Of a stretch of DNA of 64,000 bases, positions 44,415 through 54,640 are shown one piece after another; the first letter of the stretch is position 1, and the number at the start of each line of letters is the position of its first letter. The DNA is from an uncultured bacterium (GTDB taxonomy: Bacteria > Desulfobacterota_D > UBA1144): NCBI GenBank assembly GCA_913050325.1, contig CAJWZP010000003.1:1-64000 (forward strand), written 5' to 3'. Below the pieces are notes generated by a model that made no database searches, was not told the origin of the DNA, and saw only the letters and a program-made list of their open reading frames with translations. A program made the position numbers and the translations under genes.

Positions 44415-45656
44415 ATGAAAAACAATATTGAAATTATTACTACTGGTGATGAAATTTTATCGGGCATAACTCAAGATACCAATTTTTCATGGCTATCAAA
44501 TCTTATTTTTGAGACAGGCTCTAAGGTTAGATATAAACAATGTATTGGTGATAATTTAGAAGATATTTTGAAAGCATTAAATGTTGCAAGTTTAAGATCT
44601 AATATAGTAATTTTTACTGGAGGATTAGGCCCAACTGATGACGATTTAACAAGATTAGCCGCTAGTAAATTTTTTGATAAAAAGCTTAAATTAAATAAAA
44701 AATCTGAGCAGAAAATCAAGAAAATTTTTTTCAATAGGAAAAGAAAATATTCATTTACTAACAAAAAACAAGCTATGTTTCCAAATGAATCAAAAATTAT
44801 TGTAAATCCTTTTGGAACAGCTGATGGTTTTATGATGACTAAAGAATCTAGTAAATTTTATTTTCTACCTGGTGTACCAAAAGAGTTAAAAGCTATGATT
44901 AGTAAATATGTTTTAAAAGACATTAAAAAAAGTATAAGAGATTCAAAGAAATTCATGAGTTATAAAATGATTAAAGTATATGGATTACCTGAGTCAGAAG
45001 TTGCAGAAAAATTAATCGGTATTAATAAAAAAAATACTGACATTGGTTACAGACCAAGTAACTTTGAAATCCATTTAAGAGTTCTCGCAAATGGAACATC
45101 AAAGAAAGAGTCTGATAAAAAACTAAATATTGTATGTGATAAAATTAAAAAAAGATTAAATGAATATATTTTTTCATATGATCAAGAAGAAACTTTGTTT
45201 CAAGTTGTTTTTGACATTCTATTAAAAAAGCGAATGAAAATATCTTTTGCCGAATCATGTACTGGCGGGATGATTAGCAATGAGCTTACTAACATATCAG
45301 GTTCTTCAAAGGTATATGGGTTTGGCTTAAACACTTATAGTAATAGTGCAAAAACAAAAATTTTAAACGTTAGTGATAGTCTATTAAAAAAGTATGGGGC
45401 TGTTAGTAGAGAAGTTGTTAGGGTAATGGTTAAAAATTTAATTAAATTATCAAAAAGTGATATTGGTATTGCTGTATCAGGTATTGCAGGCCCCTCGGGC
45501 GGATCAAAAAATAAGCCTGTAGGTACTGTATTTGTAGCTTATTATTTGAATAATAAGATAATTACACGTAAATATTTTTTTACTGGAACTAGAAAAAGTA
45601 TTAAACTCAGAACAACTTTAGAAGTTTATGATTTCATAAGAAAAAACCTACTTTAA
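44415..45656 (+). CDS. cinA: CinA-like protein (MoCF domain plus nicotinamide-nucleotide amidase)
   Basis: 413 residues. The N-terminal MoCF-like/COG1058 domain starts IEIITTGDEILSGITQDTN and has VIFTGGLGPTDDDLTR. The C-terminal PncC domain (about 255-413) begins ISFAESCTGGMISNEL and ends with GIAVSGIAGPSGGSKNKPVG. It removes or recycles damaged pyridine nucleotides (NMN deamidation), a role close to that of nnr. It lies just before recA, the common cinA-recA neighbourhood. Confidence 0.93.
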   Translation: MKNNIEIITTGDEILSGITQDTNFSWLSNLIFETGSKVRYKQCIGDNLEDILKALNVASLRSNIVIFTGGLGPTDDDLTRLAASKFFDKKLKLNKKSEQKIKKIFFNRKRKYSFTNKKQAMFPNESKIIVNPFGTADGFMMTKESSKFYFLPGVPKELKAMISKYVLKDIKKSIRDSKKFMSYKMIKVYGLPESEVAEKLIGINKKNTDIGYRPSNFEIHLRVLANGTSKKESDKKLNIVCDKIKKRLNEYIFSYDQEETLFQVVFDILLKKRMKISFAESCTGGMISNELTNISGSSKVYGFGLNTYSNSAKTKILNVSDSLLKKYGAVSREVVRVMVKNLIKLSKSDIGIAVSGIAGPSGGSKNKPVGTVFVAYYLNNKIITRKYFFTGTRKSIKLRTTLEVYDFIRKNLL

Positions 45657-45712
45657 AATAATATGGAAAGAAATGTTTAAATACTGTATATTACAAAAAA
45701 AGGAGAAAATTT

Positions 45713-46738
45713 TTGCCCGATTCTAAAAAAGATTTACAAGAAAAAGACGATTCAAAAGATAAATTAAAAGCTATCGAATCCACTATAAATTCTATAGAAA
45801 AACAGTTCGGAAAAGGTTCAATTATGAGACTTGATGGTGACTCATTAAAAGATGTTGTTTCAATATCTACAGGATCTATTTGTATTGATAGCGCATTAGG
45901 TGTTGGTGGATTTCCAAGAGGAAGAATCATTGAAATCTATGGACCTGAAGCATCAGGGAAGACCACTTTAGCTTTGCACGCAATAGCAGAAACACAAGCA
46001 AATGGAGGTGTAACCGCTTTTGTTGATGCTGAGCATGCCTTCGATCCAACTTATGCCAAGGGTATAGGAATTAAAAATGAAGAACTACTAATATCTCAAC
46101 CTGATTATGGTGAGCAAGCTCTAGAAATTGTAGACCAGTTAATAAGAAGTTCGGCAGTAGATATGGTTGTTGTTGATTCAGTTGCAGCTCTCACACCTAA
46201 GTCAGAATTAGACGGGGAGATGGGTGATACTCATGTTGGACTTCAGGCAAGGTTGATGTCCCAAGCTTTAAGAAAGATAACTGCTACTGTATCAAGGTCT
46301 AAATGTACTGTTATTTTCATAAATCAATTACGAATGAAAATAGGGGTTCCCTCATATATGAGTCCAGAAACAACAACTGGTGGTAATGCTCTTAAATTTT
46401 ATTCCTCCGTGAGACTTGATGTCAGAAGAATTGCATCGATTAAAACTCCCGAAAGTGTTGTAGGAAATAGAGTAAGGGTTAAAGTTGTGAAAAACAAAGT
46501 AGGGCCTCCTTTTAGAGAAGCTGAGGTTGATATAATATTTGGAAAGGGTATTTCAAAACTTGGTGAACTAATTGATTTAGGAGTTGAATTTGGCTTTGTT
46601 GATAAAGCAGGCGCTTGGTTTTCTTATTCAGGGGAAAGGATTGGCCAAGGAAGAGACAATGCTCAAAAATTTCTTTTAGAAAACAATGATTTGAGAAAAC
46701 AACTTGAAAAACAAATAAAAGAAAAAATCAATTTATAG
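45713..46738 (+). CDS. recA: recombinase RecA
   Basis: Strand exchange and SOS co-protease. 341 residues. It starts at TTG 45713 ([11 protein letters not shown]) with AGGAG at 45701-45705, seven bases upstream. Walker A is [14 protein letters not shown]; loop 1 [13 protein letters not shown], then [11 protein letters not shown] and [14 protein letters not shown] are standard. No clear LexA palindrome is seen upstream. tsaB follows after 2 bp. Confidence 0.98.
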   Translation: MPDSKKDLQEKDDSKDKLKAIESTINSIEKQFGKGSIMRLDGDSLKDVVSISTGSICIDSALGVGGFPRGRIIEIYGPEASGKTTLALHAIAETQANGGVTAFVDAEHAFDPTYAKGIGIKNEELLISQPDYGEQALEIVDQLIRSSAVDMVVVDSVAALTPKSELDGEMGDTHVGLQARLMSQALRKITATVSRSKCTVIFINQLRMKIGVPSYMSPETTTGGNALKFYSSVRLDVRRIASIKTPESVVGNRVRVKVVKNKVGPPFREAEVDIIFGKGISKLGELIDLGVEFGFVDKAGAWFSYSGERIGQGRDNAQKFLLENNDLRKQLEKQIKEKINL

Positions 46739-46740
46739 AC

Positions 46741-47373
46741 ATGTCTATTTTATCAATTGATACATCACTCAAGAATACTAGTATTAATATCATTTCAGGT
46801 AATGACTCAACAAATAAAATCTTACTTTCTGATAAGCCGAATCATTTTGAAGTTTTGTTGCCATTACTAAATGATGCAATAAAAGAATTAGAAATAAATT
46901 TAGAAGATATTAGTCAAATAAGAGTTAATACAGGACCTGGAAATTTAATGTCTCTTAGAATTGGAATAACAGTCGCTAATGTTTTGGCTTCAAATTTACA
47001 TATTCCAATATATGGTATTTCATCTTTTTATGCATATAATTTTCTAGCTAAAAATGATTTGAAAGATGTAATTGTTGCAATTTATATAAGAAATAATAAA
47101 TACTCCTTTGCTAGATTTAAGAAAAATACTAATATTATTTCAGAATATGATTTAAGAATATCAAAAGATAATTTTAAAGATGTAAATATTAGAAACAGTG
47201 TCCTTATTTCAGATATATTGGCTGATGAGTATCTACTTAACTTAGGTTTTCAAAAACAAAATCTTACAGCCGAAAACTTTAATAATCTTAATATGGATGA
47301 AATTAATTTTTTTATACAAAATGCAGTACCCATTAAACCAATTAATGATCATTCATATGTAGTTAATAATTAA
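46741..47373 (+). CDS. tsaB: tRNA t6A biosynthesis protein TsaB
   Basis: Partner of TsaD in threonylcarbamoyl transfer. 210 residues. It begins MSILSIDTSLKNTSINI (actin-like ATPase fold) and has NTGPGNLMSLRIGITVANVLA, the TsaB core motif. The middle is diverged. No RimI fusion is seen. It follows recA by 2 bp and precedes the ilvB-like gene by 22 bp. Confidence 0.85.
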   Translation: MSILSIDTSLKNTSINIISGNDSTNKILLSDKPNHFEVLLPLLNDAIKELEINLEDISQIRVNTGPGNLMSLRIGITVANVLASNLHIPIYGISSFYAYNFLAKNDLKDVIVAIYIRNNKYSFARFKKNTNIISEYDLRISKDNFKDVNIRNSVLISDILADEYLLNLGFQKQNLTAENFNNLNMDEINFFIQNAVPIKPINDHSYVVNN

Positions 47374-47381
47374 AATTAATA

Positions 47382-47387
47382 TATAAT
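47382..47387 (+). promoter_or_regulatory. -10 element of a possible near-leaderless promoter for the ilv cluster
   Basis: TATAAT is followed by eight bases (TAAAAATT) and the ATG of the ilvB-like gene at 47396, with no Shine-Dalgarno sequence. It would provide a start point for ilvB-ilvN-ilvC independent of recA-tsaB. Confidence 0.4.
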
Positions 47388-47395
47388 TAAAAATT

Positions 47396-48937
47396 ATGAA
47401 AAAATTTTTAGGAGCAGAACTTTTCTTTGAAACCCTATATAAACTAGGGATTAAAATTATTTTTGGTCTCCCAGGAGGATATGTTTTAAAAATTTATGAT
47501 GTAATGCCATCATATTCTAAAAAAATAAAACATATTCTTACCAGGCATGAACAAGCTGCAACTCATATGGCAGATGGATTTTCTAGAGCAAGTGGATTAC
47601 CTGGAATTATTCTATGTACATCTGGACCAGCAGCAACAAATACAATAACAGGAATTTCTACTGCATATGATGATTCGGTCCCAGTTCTAATCTTTACAGG
47701 ACAAGTTCCAACACCTTTTTTAGGTAGCGATGCATTTCAAGAAGCTGATCATATAGGGATAACAAGAACTTGTACAAAACATAATACTTTGGTAAGAAAA
47801 ACTGTTGATTTACCAAAAGCAATTGCAGAGGCTTTTTATATTTCAAATACAGGTAGGACTGGACCAGTTTTAGTTGATATGCCCAAGGATGTATTAATTA
47901 GTGAGAGTGAATTTAAGTTTCCTAAATCTATTCAACTTAAAAGCTACAAAGATAAATTTCCATTAATTAAAAAAGATTATATGAGCTTTATAGAGAAATT
48001 TAAAAATTCTAAAAAACCTTTATTTTTGTTTGGGAAAGGCGCATGTAGTTCTGATTCAAGCTCTAAAATTAAAAAAATATTAAATAATTTTAAATTACCC
48101 GCTGTTACTTCATTACTAGCACTGGGCCTTTTAAATAAAAGTAAATATAACTATGGATTAATTGGAAGTCATGGATCAGATTCCTCTTCAAAACTCTTAA
48201 AAGATTGTGATCTATTAATTTCTATTGGCTGTGATTTAAAAAAAATTGTTTCAGAGGATGAATTAAAAAATAAGAGTGTCATTAATATCAATATTGATAA
48301 GGTAGATCTAAATAATAAAAGAAAATCAAATTTAAATATTCATTGTGATTCAACAGAATTTTTAAATAAATTATTAAAAGAAAAAAATGTTAATTTTTCC
48401 TGGGATTCTTTAGAGCTAGAGGAATTGAAAATGCTTGATATTAAGAATAAAGATAAAGAAATAAAATCAAATCCTAAGGCATACGTTATGCATAATATTT
48501 CCAAACTGCTACCTGAAAATACAATTTATTGTAGTGACTTTAGCTATGAAGATGTAAACCTCCAAAAATTTCTAAATATTACGGATTACAAAAATAATAT
48601 TCTTTCTGGTGGGAATGGAACTCCGGGATATGGTTTTCCAGCTGCAATTGGGGCGACTTTTTCTAGACCACGAAATAAAGTTGTTAGTATATCATCAGGT
48701 AAAAATTTCCAATTTAATATGCAAGAGATGATAGTTGCAGTTGAGCAGAAAATTAACCTAACTATAATTGTTTTAAATGATACTCATAAGAGTAAATACA
48801 AAGGTCCAAACTATGAATTACTAGCAAAATCCTTTGGAGTTAAATCTATAAGAGTAAAAAATAATAGTAATTTCGAAAAAAATATTAAAAGCTTTTTGAT
48901 TCGTAAGGGCGTTACATTAATCGAAATTCTTATTTGA
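47396..48937 (+). CDS. ilvB: acetolactate synthase large-subunit homologue with a degenerate ThDP site
   Basis: 513 residues, about 50-70 shorter than usual. The N-terminal half is ordinary: catalytic E52 in RHEQAATHMADGFSRA, SGPAATNTITGI, FLGSDAFQEADHIGITR, and the TGRTGPVLVDMPKD region. The C-terminal ThDP domain is not. The GDG motif that binds Mg-ThDP is SGKN at 434-437 (aspartate lost). GTPGYG replaces the usual GTMG. About 20 residues of the mobile loop after LN are missing. It is followed by ilvN and ilvC. It could be non-catalytic, structural, or a divergent active enzyme; the HACL2-like gene at 5815 has an intact motif. Confidence 0.82.
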   Translation: MKKFLGAELFFETLYKLGIKIIFGLPGGYVLKIYDVMPSYSKKIKHILTRHEQAATHMADGFSRASGLPGIILCTSGPAATNTITGISTAYDDSVPVLIFTGQVPTPFLGSDAFQEADHIGITRTCTKHNTLVRKTVDLPKAIAEAFYISNTGRTGPVLVDMPKDVLISESEFKFPKSIQLKSYKDKFPLIKKDYMSFIEKFKNSKKPLFLFGKGACSSDSSSKIKKILNNFKLPAVTSLLALGLLNKSKYNYGLIGSHGSDSSSKLLKDCDLLISIGCDLKKIVSEDELKNKSVININIDKVDLNNKRKSNLNIHCDSTEFLNKLLKEKNVNFSWDSLELEELKMLDIKNKDKEIKSNPKAYVMHNISKLLPENTIYCSDFSYEDVNLQKFLNITDYKNNILSGGNGTPGYGFPAAIGATFSRPRNKVVSISSGKNFQFNMQEMIVAVEQKINLTIIVLNDTHKSKYKGPNYELLAKSFGVKSIRVKNNSNFEKNIKSFLIRKGVTLIEILI

Positions 48938-48983
48938 TTCATATATAATGATTTTATTGTTAATTTAACAGAGGAGATTTACT

Positions 48984-49463
48984 TTGAGACATGTAATATC
49001 AATTTTGGTTGATAATGAACCAGGTGTATTGGCAAGAATAGCTGGTTTGTTTACTGCAAGAGGTTTTAATATTGAAAGTTTGTGTGTAGCAGAAACCGAA
49101 AAACCTTCTTATTCAAGACTAACTCTAGTAACATCTGGTGATGATTGGATTATTGATCAAATCATAAAAAGATTTGAAAATATGATAAATGTTATAAAAG
49201 TTGATGATTTTAAATATGAGGAAAGTATTCAGAGAGAACTTTTAATTGCTAGGGTTTTTCCAACTTCAAAAACAAGGTCTGAGGTTCTAAGGGTAGCTGA
49301 CATATTTAGAGCCAAGGTTGTAGATGTTGGAACTAAGTCATATGCCTTGGAAATAACAGGTAGTAAAGATAAACTAGAAGCATTTGTATCCATTTTGAAA
49401 CCACTTGGTCTTAAAGAAATTAATAGAACAGGATTAATCTCTTTAAAGAGAGAAAAAAATTAA
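48984..49463 (+). CDS. ilvN: acetolactate synthase small (regulatory) subunit
   Basis: ACT-domain regulator of acetolactate synthase, 159 residues. It begins RHVISILVDNEPGVLARIAG, the IlvN signature. GLFTARGFNIESLCVAETE is conserved, and the second ACT-like half follows (ELLIARVFPTSKTRSEVLRVA). The initiator is TTG with GAGGAG upstream. It would normally pair with IlvB; the adjacent IlvB homologue lacks a normal ThDP site. Confidence 0.94.
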   Translation: MRHVISILVDNEPGVLARIAGLFTARGFNIESLCVAETEKPSYSRLTLVTSGDDWIIDQIIKRFENMINVIKVDDFKYEESIQRELLIARVFPTSKTRSEVLRVADIFRAKVVDVGTKSYALEITGSKDKLEAFVSILKPLGLKEINRTGLISLKREKN

Positions 49464-49482
49464 AAAACTAAAATATATATAG

Positions 49483-50511
<1,029 letters not shown>

Positions 50512-50513
50512 AT

Positions 50514-51161
50514 ATGAAGATTGATTATAAATGGACCGTAGCTAAAGAAGGATATATTCCTATCTTTGTCTCAATTTTTATAACCTGGTTATTGACTGCT
50601 TTTTTTGGAGTATCTTTTTTATCAATCATTGTTTTTCTGATTCTTTTATTAATAATATATTTTTTTCGTGATCCTGATAGGATAATGCCTCATGATGAAG
50701 GATTGTTGTGTCCCGCTGATGGTAAAATTATTACTGTTGATATTTCAAAAGAACAAGAATTTTTTAATAAAGATATGAAGCGCGTGTGCATTTTTCTTTC
50801 TTTATTTGATTGTCATATAAATAGAGCTCCTGATGATTTGGAAATTATGGAAACTAGATACTACCCTGGTGAATTTTTTTTTGCTAACTCAGATAGAGTT
50901 ATAGAAAATGAGAGACTCTATATAAGATTTAAAACAAAAAAAAATGAAGATATTGTTATGATCCTATATGCAGGTTATGTTGCTAGACGGATTGTACCTT
51001 ATGTTAAAACAGGTGATAAATTAAAAAAAGGTGATAGAATAGGAATTATTAAATTTGGATCTAGAGTAGATATATATGTACCTACCAACTTCCATACAGA
51101 GTTTAGAACAGGAGATAATGTTGTCGCTGTAGAGACAGTTTTATTCAAAAATGAAAAATAA
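50514..51161 (+). CDS. psd: phosphatidylserine decarboxylase, short (archaeal-type) form
   Basis: Makes phosphatidylethanolamine from phosphatidylserine. 215 residues. Two N-terminal membrane segments precede IIYFFRDPDRIMPHDEGLLCPADGKI, the family signature. FLSLFDCHINRAP and the pyruvoyl-forming cleavage site IKFGSRVDIYVP (Gly-Ser, near residue 182) follow. It overlaps pssA by 11 bp, a coupled pair. Confidence 0.94.
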   Translation: MKIDYKWTVAKEGYIPIFVSIFITWLLTAFFGVSFLSIIVFLILLLIIYFFRDPDRIMPHDEGLLCPADGKIITVDISKEQEFFNKDMKRVCIFLSLFDCHINRAPDDLEIMETRYYPGEFFFANSDRVIENERLYIRFKTKKNEDIVMILYAGYVARRIVPYVKTGDKLKKGDRIGIIKFGSRVDIYVPTNFHTEFRTGDNVVAVETVLFKNEK

Positions 51162-51909
51162 AAAGATAATATCTTTAATACCAAATTTGCTTACTTCTCT
51201 AGCACTGTTAATGGGCCTTCTGGCTATATTTAATTTATATCAATTTCCAATTGATAGCCAAAATTTATTTTCAAATTCAAAAAGTTTCTGGTGGAGCTGT
51301 ATTTTTATTTATGCCGCAGCTTTTTTAGATTTTGTAGATGGTAAAATAGCAAGGCTTTTAAATCAAGATTCAGAATTTGGTATGCACTATGATTCTTTTA
51401 GTGATTTGATATCATTTGGACTTGCTCCATCATTGTTAGCCTATAATGTTTATTTGTTTCAATTTGAAAAGTTTGGATTAATTTGCTGTATTTTTTATAT
51501 ACTTTGTGTTGCTTTAAGGCTTGCAAGATTTAATACTTTAGATCATGATGAAAAAGAAAATTATTTTATAGGACTTCCAAGCCCAATGGCGGCAGGCCTT
51601 ATTGTCTCAATAATATTAATTAGTTTTAAATTTAATTTCACTCTAGATGTTACTAGCCCATTACTATTATTAATTATTCCATTATCAGGCTTATTAATGG
51701 TAGGGAATGTTATTTTTATAAAGAAATTACCAAATAGAAATATAAGTAGATTTAATTTTTTAATTATAATTTCAATTCTTTCATTAGGAATATTAACAAA
51801 TATAGAAATTGGTTCTTTTATATTTTTTTATTTTTATTTATTTTTTTCATTTTTTAAGTACTTTGTATTTAAATTAAAGAAGAAATCAAAAGAGATTAAG
51901 AATTCATAG
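51151..51909 (+). CDS. pssA: CDP-diacylglycerol-serine O-phosphatidyltransferase
   Basis: Makes phosphatidylserine. 252 residues with six or more membrane spans. The CDP-alcohol phosphotransferase motif is complete (DFVDGKIARLLNQDSEFGMH followed by YDSFSDLISFG). The N terminus IISLIPNLLTSLALLMG is typical. The start lies inside the end of psd. The M16 peptidase gene follows after 6 bp. The pair implies phosphatidylethanolamine in the membrane. Confidence 0.94.
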   Translation: MKNKKIISLIPNLLTSLALLMGLLAIFNLYQFPIDSQNLFSNSKSFWWSCIFIYAAAFLDFVDGKIARLLNQDSEFGMHYDSFSDLISFGLAPSLLAYNVYLFQFEKFGLICCIFYILCVALRLARFNTLDHDEKENYFIGLPSPMAAGLIVSIILISFKFNFTLDVTSPLLLLIIPLSGLLMVGNVIFIKKLPNRNISRFNFLIIISILSLGILTNIEIGSFIFFYFYLFFSFFKYFVFKLKKKSKEIKNS

Positions 51910-51915
51910 ATAAAA

Positions 51916-54504
51916 ATGGATAATTTAAAACAATACAACTTAAAAAATGGCTTAAAGGTTATTTTAAAAGATATCCCAGAATCCACAGTTTCATCTGTAT
52001 ATGTATGGGTTAATACAGGTAGTTCTTACGAAAATGATTCCGAAAGAGGATTGGCCCATGTTCATGAGCATATGATTTTCAAGGGTACAAGTAAGTTGGG
52101 CGTAGGAGAAATTTCAAAGAAAATTGAGTTTCTTGGGGGAGAGGTTAATGCATTTACTTCTTTTGATGAAACAGCATATTATGCAACAGTTTCAAATGAT
52201 TTTGTTCCAGAAATTTTAGATATTTTTTCTCAATGTATGTATGATGCCTCGTTTGATTCCGATGAATTAAGTAAAGAATTGGAAGTTATATTAGAAGAAA
52301 TTAAACGTGGTAATGATTCTCCATCAAATAGATTATGGGACATGGTTTTTAAGTCTGTTTTTTCAGACAATGATTATGGATTACCAATTATTGGAACTCC
52401 CGAATCAGTATCAAATTTTAAAAAATCTGATGTGGTTGATTTTTATAAAAAATGGTATGTTGCATCAAATATGTCTTTGATTATTGTTGGAAACTTGCGA
52501 GATAATATTGAGAAACATATTGAAAATTATTTTTCTAACTTACGATCTGATGACATACCATCTATGAATAAGAATTTTTTCTCTACTCAAGAAAAAACTA
52601 ATATAAATTTTGAAAAGATGGATATAAATGAAACTTATTTCAATATTTCATTAACTTCACCTGATGCTTCAAATTTATCTTATGCCGCTTTTGATATTTT
52701 TTCATCTATATTAGGTTCCGGTGAAAGTTCCATTCTTTATAGGAAAATTAAAGAAGAACTTGGTTTGGTTACATCAATATCATGTGGAAATTATACTTTG
52801 AGACATAATGGACTCTTTTATATTACTGGTACGACCAATAGAGATGATATTTTTAATACAATATATAAAATAATAGAAATTCTATGTGATAATATTTCTG
52901 GAAATTTTGATGATGTTCAATTAGAAAGAGTCAAAACTGATATATTAATTAACGATATTTATAATCAAGAAACAGTTCAAAGTCAGGCAAGAACAATCGG
53001 CTCATATATCTCAAATAATAAAAATTTGGATTATTTAGAAAAGTATAAAAAAAAGATTGCTGACCTAAACAAAAATGAAATAATTTCAATTGTAAGCGAG
53101 CAATTTAAACCAGAAAATTTAAATTTTAATTTCTTATCGCCTCTAAAATCAGATTTAAAAAAGCCCGATAATTTTCAAGAAAAAATAAGTACTTTTTTTA
53201 AATTTAAAGAAAATATTAATAATTCAGATATTAAATTTAAATCTCAAAAATATACTATAAAAAAAATTGATTCGTCACTCATCCAAGAATTTAATTTAGA
53301 TTCAGGAATAAAATTAATATCATTACAAAATGAAAAAACACCTCTAATTGCTTTAAGAGCTATCTCTCTTGGTGGATCTAGTCATGAGACCCCAGAGAAT
53401 AATGGTGCTTTTGGATTAATCAGTGAGATGTTTATACGTGGAAGTGATAAGTTTTCAAAAGATGATATTGCTCTAAAGACAGAAATTTTAGGTTCAGAAA
53501 TTTCTGGTTTCTCAGGAAGAAATTCTTTTGGATTAAAAATGATTGGACCATCTGATTATTTAAAGAAACTTGTTCCCATTTTTGGAGATGTTCTATTAAA
53601 TCCAAAATTTTTAGATAAAGAATTTGAAATTTCTAAATCTGATACTAAATCATATTTATCAAAATTATCGAAAAATTCTGCTTCGGTAGCAAGTGATAAA
53701 TTTCATGAATTATTATTCCCCAATCATCCATATGGATTGAATCAGTTTGGTTCACTCAGCTCAATTGACTCATTAAATGTAAGTGATGTTAGTAATATAT
53801 ATAATGAATATCTTCACAAAGATAATCTTGCATTATTTGCAGTTGGGAATTTTGATACTTCTGAATTAATAAATGAATTAAACAAAGTCATTTCAGTTAA
53901 TGAAAGCAATATAGTTTTTCCTGATTTAGATAATCTTCAAAAAATTGAAAATAACATTACTCAAGACTTTAATATTGGAGATAAGCAACAATCTCATATC
54001 ATGATTGGTACTTATGCTCCAAATATAAAATCAGAAGATAGATTTGCATTTCATATTATAAATTCTGTTTTATCAGGTATGGGTGGCAGATTATTCATTG
54101 AATTAAGAGATAAAAAAAGCTTAGCTTATACTGTTACATCTTTTTATACTCCTTTAATAGAATATGGCTATTTTGGTGCATATATTGGATGTTCACCTTC
54201 TAAAAGAGACGAGAGTATAAAGGAAATCAATAATCAAATAGAGTTATTAATTGAAAATGGTATTTCTGATAATGAAATTGTTAGAGCTAAAAATTCATTA
54301 ATCGGTAAAAATGATATTTCACTTCAAAGAAATTCATCTATAAGTTCTAGAATATCAATCCCATATATTTATGGTCTTGATCCTAACGAGCCTTTTTTAT
54401 TTGCTGAAAATATCAATAATGTTGATAAATCGCAAATAAATAATGCAATAAAAAAATATCTACAAGATGCTAAGTTTGTTTCGGTAAGTGTTAATCCAAA
54501 TTGA
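51916..54504 (+). CDS. M16 family zinc metallopeptidase, fused double-domain
   Basis: 862 residues made of two M16 halves. The N-terminal half has the inverted zinc motif HVHEH at 48-52, with the downstream acidic ligand region ELEVILEEIKRG. The C-terminal half starts near residue 455 (LISLQNEKTPLIALRAIS) and has no HxxEH, so only the first half can be catalytic, as in pitrilysin/PqqL-like proteins. GGRLFIELRDKKSLAYTVTSF near residue 720 is the conserved R/Y motif. No signal peptide is seen. Probably a protein or peptide processing enzyme. Confidence 0.92.
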   Translation: MDNLKQYNLKNGLKVILKDIPESTVSSVYVWVNTGSSYENDSERGLAHVHEHMIFKGTSKLGVGEISKKIEFLGGEVNAFTSFDETAYYATVSNDFVPEILDIFSQCMYDASFDSDELSKELEVILEEIKRGNDSPSNRLWDMVFKSVFSDNDYGLPIIGTPESVSNFKKSDVVDFYKKWYVASNMSLIIVGNLRDNIEKHIENYFSNLRSDDIPSMNKNFFSTQEKTNINFEKMDINETYFNISLTSPDASNLSYAAFDIFSSILGSGESSILYRKIKEELGLVTSISCGNYTLRHNGLFYITGTTNRDDIFNTIYKIIEILCDNISGNFDDVQLERVKTDILINDIYNQETVQSQARTIGSYISNNKNLDYLEKYKKKIADLNKNEIISIVSEQFKPENLNFNFLSPLKSDLKKPDNFQEKISTFFKFKENINNSDIKFKSQKYTIKKIDSSLIQEFNLDSGIKLISLQNEKTPLIALRAISLGGSSHETPENNGAFGLISEMFIRGSDKFSKDDIALKTEILGSEISGFSGRNSFGLKMIGPSDYLKKLVPIFGDVLLNPKFLDKEFEISKSDTKSYLSKLSKNSASVASDKFHELLFPNHPYGLNQFGSLSSIDSLNVSDVSNIYNEYLHKDNLALFAVGNFDTSELINELNKVISVNESNIVFPDLDNLQKIENNITQDFNIGDKQQSHIMIGTYAPNIKSEDRFAFHIINSVLSGMGGRLFIELRDKKSLAYTVTSFYTPLIEYGYFGAYIGCSPSKRDESIKEINNQIELLIENGISDNEIVRAKNSLIGKNDISLQRNSSISSRISIPYIYGLDPNEPFLFAENINNVDKSQINNAIKKYLQDAKFVSVSVNPN

Positions 54505-54544
54505 TTTTGGACTACTTAATCAGTATATTAATACCTTGATTTTA

Positions 54545-54626
54545 GGGAGCGTGGCGGAATTGGTAGACGCACTAGATTTAGGATCTAGCGCCTTCGGGTG
54601 TGGGGGTTCGAGTCCCCCCGCTCCCA
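54545..54626 (+). tRNA. tRNA-Leu (TAG)
   Basis: 82 nt. Acceptor GGGAGCG/CGCTCCC with discriminator A. D-arm TGGCGGAATTGGTAGACGC, anticodon loop TTTAGGA giving TAG, long variable arm, T-loop GGTTCGAGTCC. CCA is not encoded. The tig start codon follows 14 bases later, so tRNA and tig may share a transcript. Confidence 0.95.
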
Positions 54627-54640
54627 TATTGGAGATTTAA

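Noticed and set aside
45661-45712. Possible LexA (SOS) box before recA
   Set aside because: CTGTATATTAC-like sequence matches half of the E. coli box only; no convincing palindrome, and delta-like LexA motifs differ.
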